Origin: an uncultured Muribaculaceae bacterium
GTDB lineage: Bacteria; Bacteroidota; Bacteroidia; Bacteroidales; Muribaculaceae
Reading direction: 5' to 3'
Assembly (NCBI GenBank): GCA_934663645.1
Contig: CAKUKR010000017.1
Coordinates: 1 to 30,599 of the forward strand
DNA length: 30,599 bases
A program made the translations under genes and the position numbers. Shown here in pieces: positions 11,074 to 18,269 of this stretch. The notes below the pieces were generated by a model, which was not told the DNA's origin, did not search any database, and saw nothing but the letters and a program-made list of their open reading frames with translations. The stretch's first letter is position 1. Each line of letters opens with the position of its first letter.

Positions 11074-11739
11074 ATGAAAGAGATACTTGGTTTCCTGCGA
11101 GAGTTGGAGCGCAACAACAACCGCGAATGGTTTCACGCCAACAAGCCGCGTTATGACGAGGTGAAGCAGCGCATCGACAACCTCGCCATGCGCCTGATAG
11201 CCGCTGTGGCTACAGTTGACCCTGAGGCGACTTTGCTTACGCCACGTGACTGCACGTACCGCATATACCGTGACACGCGCTTCTCTGCTGACAAAACCCC
11301 GTACAAGACACATATCGGCATATTCGTCAATCCTCCGGGCGGCAAGAAAAGCCTCACCTGCGGATATTACCTGCATCTCGAACCCGGCAAGTCCTTCTTT
11401 GCCGCTGGCACCGTATGCCTCCCCTCGTCAGTAGTACGCGCCATACGGCGTTCCATTTACGACAATGTGGACGAGTACCGCTCCATCGTCGAGGACCCGC
11501 AGTTCACTTCCTTGTTCCCGAAGGTGGGGGAGAACCCCGTCAAGACCGTGCCGCAAGGCTTCCCGAAGGACTGGGAATACATCGACTTGATACGTCCGCG
11601 AGACTATATGGCGAGCAGCGACGTGCTGCCAGATGCCAGCCTTGACTGCGGCCGCTTGCCCGAGATGCTGATGGACTACATCCGCCAGGCGCACCGCTTC
11701 AACCGCTTCATGAACTACACCATAGAGGATTTTGTCTGA
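11074..11739 (+). CDS. DUF2461 family protein
   Basis: A 221-residue soluble protein matching the DUF2461 (TIGR02453) family. The hallmarks are an N-terminal FLxELxxNNNREWF pattern (residues 6-19), the central YRIYRDTRFSxDKTPYKTHIG (~60-80), and the Gly/Tyr-rich strand GYYLHLEPGKSFFAAG (~100-116). The family is widespread in bacteria and some fungi, and its function is unknown to me. There is no signal peptide or membrane segment, so it is probably cytoplasmic. Length is typical. It stands alone between the secA terminator and the next promoter. The start is the ATG at 11074, because the conserved family N terminus begins right there. Confidence 0.85.
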   Translation: MKEILGFLRELERNNNREWFHANKPRYDEVKQRIDNLAMRLIAAVATVDPEATLLTPRDCTYRIYRDTRFSADKTPYKTHIGIFVNPPGGKKSLTCGYYLHLEPGKSFFAAGTVCLPSSVVRAIRRSIYDNVDEYRSIVEDPQFTSLFPKVGENPVKTVPQGFPKDWEYIDLIRPRDYMASSDVLPDASLDCGRLPEMLMDYIRQAHRFNRFMNYTIEDFV

Positions 11740-11801
11740 AACAGCGGTGTCGCTGCTGCATAAAAATAGTTAACCATACCTGATGCCCCGGATATTATGG
11801 C

Positions 11802-11809
11802 TATATTTG
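11802..11809 (+). promoter_or_regulatory. Probable -7 element of the first FN3 gene
   Basis: TATATTTG fits TAnnTTTG. The bases 20 upstream (ACCT) do not match -33, so an activator or alternative -33 may be used. Predicted transcript start is near 11816. Confidence 0.6.
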
Positions 11810-11822
11810 CGGACGATATATG

Positions 11823-11886
11823 AGAAACACATGAGTCCTTAGCCCGAACCCCAGAGGGTGCAGGATTGCATCTCCCGGGTGTTTCT
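11823..11886 (+). promoter_or_regulatory. Three-way-junction-like leader RNA before the FN3 gene
   Basis: AGAAACAC (11823-11830) pairs with GTGTTTCT (11879-11886), and CCCG (11843-11846) with CGGG (11876-11879; one base shared). Inside are two small hairpins: ACCC-CAGA-GGGT (11848-11859) and GCA-GGAT-TGC (11860-11869). The structure sits at the predicted transcript 5' end and leaves ~47 bases to the ATG at 11934. I do not recognise it as a known riboswitch class. Confidence 0.45.
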
Positions 11887-11933
11887 TTGCTTTACAACCC
11901 CAAGAGTCCACCGGGAGGACAGTGGAAACTATT

Positions 11934-13928
11934 ATGCACAAACTTACCGTTTTGGCAGCGGCGATTGCATTGTTCGCACCTGCCGTGCAGGCGGAGACCC
12001 TAACACCGGGTGCTCCTACTGACTTCTCCGTGACCTTTGACTACAACGGCGGCTCGCCGATTATCAAGGGTTCGTTCAAAGCACCTACAACCAGCTATAG
12101 CTGGTCAGACCCTCAGCCTATCACTGAAATCGGCAAAATCGAGGTGACTCGCGGTTGCTACGAGGTGGGAGAAAGCGATGTGCCAATCTACTCCGTGGCA
12201 TCTCCCGAGCCCGGCGTGCAGTTCGAGTTCACCGACACTGAAGAAATCGAGTACGGACACCAGTATACCTATACTGTTCGCGCATACTCCACAGACAACA
12301 CCGGCGGCGGTGGCGACTATGTGTATCTGTTTGTAGGCATCAAGCCCGCAAAACCGACCGTATCTCTCTCTGCTGGTGAGAACGGCAGCTCTCCTGTGAC
12401 TATCAAGGTGACAGCCCCCACTACACTTGACGGCGGAGGCGAGCTGACAGCCCCGCTCACCAAGCTCGAAATCAAGGACTATGTGTCATACGGCAACGAG
12501 CCGGTGCTTCACACAATCGAAAACCCTGTTCCAGGCACGGAATACACATACGTACACGAGGCAGAGAACAGCAAGAGCTACACATACCATGTGTATGCTT
12601 CTACAGCATACGGCACGAGCGAATACGCTTCTGCTCAGATATATGTGGGCGAGGACGTCCCCGGCGCTCCTGAAAACGTGGCTGCTGCGACTACCAGCGA
12701 GGGTGGCGTGAGTGTTACCTGGACTGCTCCGACTGCCGGCAAGAACAGCGGCTATCTCGATACGACCTCTATCCGCTACAAAGTGGCTCGCGTGATTGGC
12801 TACAACTCCGAAACTCAGCTTGCAGAGGGACTTACGGAGTGTGCATACACCGACCCTTGCGAAGACCTGACCGGCCCGACTACCCTCAAGTACAAGGTGA
12901 CTGCATACAATACGCTCGGTGACGGCGGTTACACCACTTCTGCCGAGGTCGTTGCCGGCCCGGCTATATCCCTTCCCTTCGTTGAGAATTTCAACGCCGG
13001 CTCTGACTACTACAAGCAGGCTGAAAACCTCTGGACAAAAGACCCCGTTGGCTACAGCAGCAACTGGAATATAGAGCGTTATGACTACTCAACTTCAGTG
13101 ACAGGTGTGGACGGCAGCGAGGACAATTATGACGGATATGCCGCCGCTTCCTACCGCTACTCCTCACCCGGCACCGTTGACCGCTTCATCTCAAGCTCTG
13201 TCAATTTCGCCGGTGCAGAATACCCCGTGCTTTCGTTTTACACACTCGTGAACTCCAGCAATGCCAACCACCTCGCAGTGGATGTCCGCCGAGACGGTGC
13301 GGAAGACGAGACTCTCGTTGACATCGCTCCCAACTCGCTTTACACCGAGGGCAATGGCGACAACTACTGGACTATGGTGACTGTCCCCATGATGTCTGTC
13401 GTTGACAAGGTTGCCAGCGTGATTTTCCGCGCTTACATCCCTGCTGACAACAGCGACAACAGCGACAATATCTTCCTCGACAAGATACGCATAGACAACT
13501 ATCCCGCAGTGAAGAATGTTGTCATCAATTCAGGCGACAACCAGACAACTCTCAGCTGGGACGTTCCCTCGTGCTCAACAGGCGAGGCCTCTGCATACAA
13601 GCTGGAACTGTTTAAGGAAGATGGCAACGAGGAGGTCACTGTTTCGACTCCCGAATACACAATGCCGACTGTCAAGGGCGAGAACTATCAGGTAGTCATC
13701 ACCCCGGTTTACGGCAACATCGATGGCCTTGCCACTGAATATGCATTTGTAGGCGGTGCCGGTACAGGCGTTGAGGGCATCTCTGCCGACGCTGCTGTCG
13801 CAGTCGAATACCTCGACATGGCCGGTATGCGTGTGGCACAGCCCGCTGACGGCACTCCCGTAATCAAGCGCATGGTCATGGCTGACGGCTCTGTCAAGGC
13901 TGTGAAGGAAATCTATCGCGCAAAATAA
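11934..13928 (+). CDS. Secreted fibronectin-III / anchor-J protein with type IX-like C-terminal domain
   Basis: A 664-residue exported protein. The signal peptide covers residues 1-20 (ends PAVQA). Three FN3-like modules follow at about 24-140, 140-240 and 240-345 (for example PGAPENVAAATTSEGGVSVTW). A jelly-roll module of the cleaved-adhesin/choice-of-anchor-J kind spans ~346-520 (LPFVENFNAG, then DRFISSSVNFAGAEYPVLSFY). A fourth FN3 lies at ~521-605. The ~55-residue C-terminal domain (VEYLDMAGMRVAQPADGTPVI) resembles sorting domains of type IX secretion substrates, though it ends in YRAK rather than the usual short motif. The start is ATG 11934; a GTG at 11922 would add four residues ahead of the signal peptide. 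It probably has a cell-surface adhesive or glycan role; no catalytic motif is seen. A paralogue follows downstream after a terminator. Confidence 0.75.
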   Translation: MHKLTVLAAAIALFAPAVQAETLTPGAPTDFSVTFDYNGGSPIIKGSFKAPTTSYSWSDPQPITEIGKIEVTRGCYEVGESDVPIYSVASPEPGVQFEFTDTEEIEYGHQYTYTVRAYSTDNTGGGGDYVYLFVGIKPAKPTVSLSAGENGSSPVTIKVTAPTTLDGGGELTAPLTKLEIKDYVSYGNEPVLHTIENPVPGTEYTYVHEAENSKSYTYHVYASTAYGTSEYASAQIYVGEDVPGAPENVAAATTSEGGVSVTWTAPTAGKNSGYLDTTSIRYKVARVIGYNSETQLAEGLTECAYTDPCEDLTGPTTLKYKVTAYNTLGDGGYTTSAEVVAGPAISLPFVENFNAGSDYYKQAENLWTKDPVGYSSNWNIERYDYSTSVTGVDGSEDNYDGYAAASYRYSSPGTVDRFISSSVNFAGAEYPVLSFYTLVNSSNANHLAVDVRRDGAEDETLVDIAPNSLYTEGNGDNYWTMVTVPMMSVVDKVASVIFRAYIPADNSDNSDNIFLDKIRIDNYPAVKNVVINSGDNQTTLSWDVPSCSTGEASAYKLELFKEDGNEEVTVSTPEYTMPTVKGENYQVVITPVYGNIDGLATEYAFVGGAGTGVEGISADAAVAVEYLDMAGMRVAQPADGTPVIKRMVMADGSVKAVKEIYRAK

Positions 13929-13943
13929 TATCCTGAAATATTC

Positions 13944-13990
13944 GGAGGCGGCATATACCTTGGTTCAGAGGGTTGTGCTGCCTCCTTTAT
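13944..13990 (+). terminator. Terminator between the two FN3 genes
   Basis: GGAGGCGGCA (13944-13953) pairs with TGCTGCCTCC (13976-13985) with one G-T pair, then TTTAT. The T-run is short, so partial read-through into the next gene is plausible. Confidence 0.65.
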
Positions 13991-14014
13991 AAATCTATTA
14001 CTTGGTTCAATGCG

Positions 14015-17000
14015 ATGAAAAACAGATATTTAACCATTGCAGCACTCGCTGTTGCGGCTATGCCGGCTTTTGCATACGTCACTGGCGTTGCCGGCGGCGA
14101 CGGCGAGCAGGGCAAGTTGACCTTAGGGAAGACGACTGCCGCGAGCGGCTCTTTTGCACAAACTCCGGCGCAGTCCCGGCTTGATGCCCCGGCACGCATC
14201 GGCGCGACTGGTTCGACCATATACGGGTTCATGTCATACGCCGACATCGACGGCTTTAACGCTGGCTGGTACGAGATAGAACCCTCCGGCAATGCCACGC
14301 GCCTGTGGCAATACCCCTACGCGGAATCCGGCGCGCGCCTCTCCAACGGCTGGCTGCGCGGAGGCCGCCTGTGCGGTCTTGGCATTTTCACTCTCGGCTC
14401 GGAGGACATGATTGGCGACTATGCCTATCAGGAACTCGACCTCGCGACAGGCGAAGTGCTGACAAACCGCTCCATTGACGTGATTTCATACCGTATGCCG
14501 CATTTCTACAGTGCGGCATACGTGCCTTCCGAAGACAAGATATACGGTTTCGGCAAGGGGGAGAGCAGCGAGTCTGACCTTCACTATTTCAAGTGCGCTC
14601 CCGCTGACAAGCCCGAAGAGGCGGTAATCATCAAACAGCTCGCCCAGCCTGGCGACCGCTGCTTCTCGCTGTGCTACAGCCCTGTTGACAATTGCTTCTA
14701 CGGCGTGAACTGCTTCGGCAAGTTCGTACGCATCCTCGCAGACGGCACTATTACGGAGCTGTTTGACGTGCCGGTGGCTGACCTCGCCAACAGCAAGGGT
14801 GCTTTGGCATACAGCGCGTATGACGGATACCTGATTTGGAATCCCTCGGTATATGCAGCCTCGTCAGAACTCTACGCCATCTATCCGGCGGAGAAGCGCA
14901 TTGAGAAGATACACCAGTTTGACGTAGACACCCAGTTCACGTTCTTCCTCACGCCTGACGTGCAGGACGATATGGCGGCTGCTCGCCCCGGCCGGTTCGT
15001 GTCTGCCCAGTTTGAGAACGCGCAGCTTTCCGGCACGTTGAGTTTCGCCATGCCTGACCATACGGTGCAGGGTACAGCAATTTCCGGCGACATGGACTGG
15101 CGGCTGTATGACAACGGCACGCTGCTGAAAAACGGCACTGCCGCTGCCGGCTCAAACGTGACTGTGCCGGTTGAGGTGGCGCAGGGCGAACATACATTCC
15201 GCTTCGCCGCTGTGCTGAACGGCGTAGAGGGCAACCCGGCAGTGGCTCACGTATATGTAGGGCATGACACCCCGAAAACGCCCGAGCAGGTTGTGCTGAC
15301 TTCGGAAAACGTGACTTGGATGCCTGTGACCGAAGGTGTGCACGGCGGATATATGGATGCCGCCAATGTTACATACGAGGTATACATCAACGGAGAGAAG
15401 GCTGGCGCGACTTCTGCCAACGCTTTCCCTGTCAATATTGATGCAAATCAAGAGCAAGATGTTTATACAGCCTCTGTTGTCGCTGTCAGCCATGACATGA
15501 GGTCTGAGGCCGGAGTGTCAAACAAGGCAGTCATCGGCCGTCCTTACGCGCTCCCCATGACCATTGCCCCGACCGAGCATGACGCGGAGATGGTGACAAT
15601 CATCAATGCTGACGGCAGCCCCGAGTACGGCGTATGGCGGTTCTCTGACCAGTGGAAAGGAGACTGGGGTACATACTGCTTCGCTTCTGGCTGGAGCTAC
15701 AACCAGCCAGACGACTGGTTGATAATGCCAGCTGCCGAGTTCCCCTCCAACGAGGTGTTGTATCAGGTGTCGCTCGATGTAGCTCGCGGCAGCTACAGCG
15801 GACAGCGTGAATATTTTGAGGTGTGGGCTGGCACTGCCCCTACGGTCGAGGCGATGACTATTCCCGTGATTGCCAAGACTCGCGCACAGAAGTACAACGA
15901 GTGGAAGGAATACAGCGGCGAGTTTGCCGTGCCTCGTGCCGGCACATATTATATTGCCGTGCGCAGCGTGTCTGACCCTGACCAGAAGGACATGATTGTC
16001 AAGAATATCCGTGTCGCCGCTACCGACAAGCAGACGGAAGTCCCCGCAGCCGTGTCTGACCTCAAGGTCGTCACGACAAGTGACCCTGACCTGACTGCAA
16101 CCATCTCGTTCACCATGCCGGCCAAGTTCGTCAACGGCAACGACATTCCCGAGTCTGCGACTGTAAAGGTTCGCGCCTTCGGTGCGCAGACTGTCGAGGT
16201 TGAGGGTGCGCCCGGTTCTGCGCAGACTCTCGTAGTGCCTACTGCGCAGGGCGACAACTACATCAATGTCATAACCGAAGTCGACGGCATGCAGGGGCAG
16301 GCTGCCGAGGTGTCGGTGTTCACCGGAATGGATATGCTTAGCTATGTCGAGAACTACAAGGCCGAACTCTCCGAGGACAACATGAGCGTCCGCCTCACCT
16401 GGGAACGTCCCATCGAGTCGCTCAACGGCGGCTATTTTGCCACTACCGGCATACGCTACTGGATAGGCGAACTCGACACTGACGGCTCGTTCATCGGCGA
16501 ACCTGTATGCGCCGGCACTGACGTGTATGAATATACTCTCACTCTGCCCGAAGGCTCGCCGCAGAAGTATATGCGCATCGCCATTGCCGCAGAGAACGCC
16601 GCCGGCATCTCAAATGCCCGCTGGTACATTGCACGTGTCATCGGCACTCCCTACTCCCTCCCCATGATCGAGAATTTCGATGACATGAAAGCCAAGTACA
16701 CGCCGCTGCAAGCATCAGCCCCGACTGATGAATACGTTGACGGAAGCTGGGATTGGTGCCAGCCCGAAGTTGTAGGAGAAGAGTTTGCCCATGACGGCGG
16801 CGGTTACGGTGTAATCGGCTATACGGACAAAGGCAATGCACGGGTGCGCCTCGGTCTGCCGAAAGCCTCAACCGTAGGTGCGGAAGCACCCAACGCCACT
16901 CTTGAGCTGTGGACTGGCGAGGGCTGCGCGGAACAGATGGCTGTCTATGCCACAACCCACGGCATGGCGATGCCCGAGAAGATAGCCGACATACCCGCCG

Positions 17001-17359
17001 GCAGCGGCTGGCAGAAGGTGAATGTCGCCATACCCGACAAGTTCAACAACCGCCCATGGATGAGCCTGTACATTGACGGATACCTCCCCACATCGTCCAA
17101 CTACCTGATACTCTATAGCTATATGTTGTCGCCCGTGTCAGGCGTTTCGGACATCCTTTCCGGCAGCACCGGCGCGGTCTATGCTCGTCAAGGCGAGATA
17201 GTCATGGCAGGCTATGACGGCGCGGCATACGCAGTCTACAGCATCGACGGCAAGAGCATCGCCGCCGGCACTTGCAACGGTGAGACTGTGGTTGCAGCTG
17301 CTCCCGGCATATACGTCGTGCGCATCGGCTCTCAGACCGCCCGAGTGATAGTGCGCTGA
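14015..17359 (+). CDS. Large secreted multi-module FN3 protein with type IX sorting domain
   Basis: A 1114-residue exported protein, related in architecture to its upstream neighbour. The signal peptide covers ~1-20 (AVAAMPAFA). Residues ~65-320 read like a beta-propeller (repeated IYGFG/FYGVN/LYAIY strands). An FN3-like module lies at ~410-505, an anchor-J/jelly-roll module at ~508-668 (DDWLIMPAAEFPSNEVLYQVSLDV), two FN3 modules at ~673-775 and ~775-880, and a second jelly-roll module at ~882-1040 (LPMIENFDD). The final ~70 residues (AVYSIDGKSIAAGT, then GIYVVRIGSQTARVIVR) closely fit a type A C-terminal sorting domain. The start is ATG 14015, since 14 upstream codons lie in the terminator and precede a perfect signal peptide. 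No clear promoter is seen, so transcription may come through the weak terminator at 13944-13990. Confidence 0.75.
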   Translation: MKNRYLTIAALAVAAMPAFAYVTGVAGGDGEQGKLTLGKTTAASGSFAQTPAQSRLDAPARIGATGSTIYGFMSYADIDGFNAGWYEIEPSGNATRLWQYPYAESGARLSNGWLRGGRLCGLGIFTLGSEDMIGDYAYQELDLATGEVLTNRSIDVISYRMPHFYSAAYVPSEDKIYGFGKGESSESDLHYFKCAPADKPEEAVIIKQLAQPGDRCFSLCYSPVDNCFYGVNCFGKFVRILADGTITELFDVPVADLANSKGALAYSAYDGYLIWNPSVYAASSELYAIYPAEKRIEKIHQFDVDTQFTFFLTPDVQDDMAAARPGRFVSAQFENAQLSGTLSFAMPDHTVQGTAISGDMDWRLYDNGTLLKNGTAAAGSNVTVPVEVAQGEHTFRFAAVLNGVEGNPAVAHVYVGHDTPKTPEQVVLTSENVTWMPVTEGVHGGYMDAANVTYEVYINGEKAGATSANAFPVNIDANQEQDVYTASVVAVSHDMRSEAGVSNKAVIGRPYALPMTIAPTEHDAEMVTIINADGSPEYGVWRFSDQWKGDWGTYCFASGWSYNQPDDWLIMPAAEFPSNEVLYQVSLDVARGSYSGQREYFEVWAGTAPTVEAMTIPVIAKTRAQKYNEWKEYSGEFAVPRAGTYYIAVRSVSDPDQKDMIVKNIRVAATDKQTEVPAAVSDLKVVTTSDPDLTATISFTMPAKFVNGNDIPESATVKVRAFGAQTVEVEGAPGSAQTLVVPTAQGDNYINVITEVDGMQGQAAEVSVFTGMDMLSYVENYKAELSEDNMSVRLTWERPIESLNGGYFATTGIRYWIGELDTDGSFIGEPVCAGTDVYEYTLTLPEGSPQKYMRIAIAAENAAGISNARWYIARVIGTPYSLPMIENFDDMKAKYTPLQASAPTDEYVDGSWDWCQPEVVGEEFAHDGGGYGVIGYTDKGNARVRLGLPKASTVGAEAPNATLELWTGEGCAEQMAVYATTHGMAMPEKIADIPAGSGWQKVNVAIPDKFNNRPWMSLYIDGYLPTSSNYLILYSYMLSPVSGVSDILSGSTGAVYARQGEIVMAGYDGAAYAVYSIDGKSIAAGTCNGETVVAAAPGIYVVRIGSQTARVIVR

Positions 17360-17385
17360 TAATCAATAGATAAACGCCTTAATGT

Positions 17386-17425
17386 AGATTCTGGCTGGCA
17401 ATGTTGTTGCCAGCCAGAATCTTTC
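17386..17425 (+). terminator. Strong terminator after the large FN3 gene
   Basis: A 16-bp perfect stem (17386-17401 with 17407-17422) and a five-base TGTTG loop, followed by TTTC. Confidence 0.85.
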
Positions 17426-17453
17426 ATATAGCGTACTGTAAATATTGCAATCG

Positions 17454-17485
17454 CTTGCGCATCAGTCGTATTATTGCTAACTTTG
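17454..17485 (+). promoter_or_regulatory. Promoter of the GYDDGY-repeat protein gene
   Basis: CTTG (17454-17457), 20 bases, TAACTTTG (17478-17485). The start is predicted near 17492, about eight bases before the ATG, so the mRNA is almost leaderless. Confidence 0.8.
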
Positions 17486-17499
17486 CGCCGAGTTAAGTT

Positions 17500-17922
17500 A
17501 TGGAAAACAAGGGACAAGCAGGATGTTTTATTGTAGCGGTGGCGGCGCTTGCATTGCTGGTCATCGGCGGACTTGTTTCCGGCGGCGACGACGGTGCCCC
17601 GTCATCGTCCTCCAAACCTCGCACCGAGGCTGCCGATACCGCCAAGGCTGTCTCCCGGCCTAAGTCGCCGGCAGCTGCCCCTCCAGACACGCGGCGGCTG
17701 TCTCCCCGTCCAGCTGTAGCAAATGATGCCTATCAAGAGGGGTATGACGACGGCTATGCGCAGGGGCGCAACGACGGTGAGCAAGGCCAGTATCACGGCT
17801 ACGGGTATGACGATACACGCAATGCCCCGGACGAGGGCGCAAGCCGTTATCGAAAAGGGTATGACGACGGCTATACAGACGGTTACAATTCCGGTCAGGC
17901 AATATATAATGAGGGCGGATAG
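17500..17922 (+). CDS. Small membrane-anchored protein with GYDDGY repeats
   Basis: A 140-residue protein with one N-terminal hydrophobic segment (~8-27, GCFIVAVAALALLVIGGLV), which may be an uncleaved anchor. A Ser/Pro/Ala-rich linker (~28-72) follows. The C-terminal half has the motif YxxGYDDGYxxG at ~78-90 (YQEGYDDGYAQG) and again at ~117-130 (YRKGYDDGYTDG), with a degenerate copy between (GYGYDD). This pattern resembles Yae1-N-like GYxxG repeats, which pack as short helical hairpins, but I cannot assign a function. The start is fixed by the promoter eight bases before the predicted transcript start. It stands alone between a terminator and the metK promoter. Composition is normal for the window. 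Confidence 0.7.
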   Translation: MENKGQAGCFIVAVAALALLVIGGLVSGGDDGAPSSSSKPRTEAADTAKAVSRPKSPAAAPPDTRRLSPRPAVANDAYQEGYDDGYAQGRNDGEQGQYHGYGYDDTRNAPDEGASRYRKGYDDGYTDGYNSGQAIYNEGG

Positions 17923-17963
17923 ACCGAATACGGCGCGGAAATTTGGTGATTTCGGGCGAAACA

Positions 17964-17995
17964 CTTGCGCAGTTGCGGAAAATGGTGTAACTTTG
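17964..17995 (+). promoter_or_regulatory. metK promoter
   Basis: CTTG (17964-17967), 20 bases, TAACTTTG (17988-17995), so the start is near 18002. It shares CTTGCGCA and TAACTTTGCGCC with the promoter at 17454-17485. Confidence 0.8.
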
Positions 17996-18028
17996 CGCCA
18001 CAAATCCGCGAGGCGCGTGCGCCAGACC

Positions 18029-18086
18029 GGGAGTGGATAAATTTGGCTGCTTGCAACCACTCAAAAAAATGCTAAAATGCGAACAG
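18029..18086 (+). promoter_or_regulatory. Candidate SAM-II-like riboswitch aptamer in the metK leader
   Basis: GAGTGG (18031-18036) pairs with CCACTC (18057-18062) around a U-rich loop. The loop ends in CTTGCAA directly before the 3' strand. An A7 linker and GCTAAAA (18071-18077) follow. This order (stem, U-rich loop, UUGCA, stem, A-rich linker, GCUAAA) is the conserved core of SAM-II/SAM-V pseudoknot riboswitches. Pseudoknot pairing is less clear by eye; CTG (18047-18049) with CAG (18084-18086) is one option. Location upstream of SAM synthetase supports SAM sensing. Established: SAM-II is mainly alphaproteobacterial, with Bacteroidota members. Confidence 0.65.
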
Positions 18087-18091
18087 GCCAC

Positions 18092-18138
18092 ACAGCGTCA
18101 GCTGCCGCACCAGTGCGGACGGTTGTCGGTCTGGCTGT
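18092..18138 (+). promoter_or_regulatory. Stem-loop between aptamer and terminator in the metK leader
   Basis: ACAGC (18092-18096) pairs with GCTGT (18134-18138) and CAG (18099-18101) with CTG (18131-18133), leaving a GT bulge. CCGCA/TGCGG (18105-18118) forms an inner hairpin. It could be part of the expression platform. Confidence 0.4.
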
Positions 18139-18147
18139 CGGATATTT

Positions 18148-18189
18148 GGCATTTGGAAGTGGGCAAGACTTCCCGATGCCTGTTTTTTT
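18148..18189 (+). terminator. Intrinsic terminator inside the metK leader (attenuator)
   Basis: GGCAT/ATGCC (18148-18152, 18176-18180) and GGAAGT/ACTTCC (18155-18160, 18168-18173) form a two-part stem, separated by TT and CG. TG and seven T (18183-18189) follow. It stands ~80 bases before the metK ATG and downstream of the promoter and aptamer, so it would stop transcription before the gene. Confidence 0.75.
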
Positions 18190-18255
18190 ATCCCCGCGCC
18201 GGTGTCGCCTGACGGCTTGCGGAGGCAACACTGAACGAAAAACAATACAACAAAG

Positions 18256-18262
18256 AAAGGAG
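18256..18262 (+). promoter_or_regulatory. Shine-Dalgarno of metK
   Basis: AAAGGAG ends seven bases before the ATG. It is notable because most genes here lack such a site. Confidence 0.6.
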
Positions 18263-18269
18263 AAAAATA

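Noticed and set aside
11922..11933. GTG start four codons before the FN3 protein
   Set aside because: The ATG at 11934 directly precedes the signal peptide.
13973..14014. Upstream 14 codons of the large FN3 protein
   Set aside because: They sit on the terminator arm and precede a proper signal peptide start at 14015.
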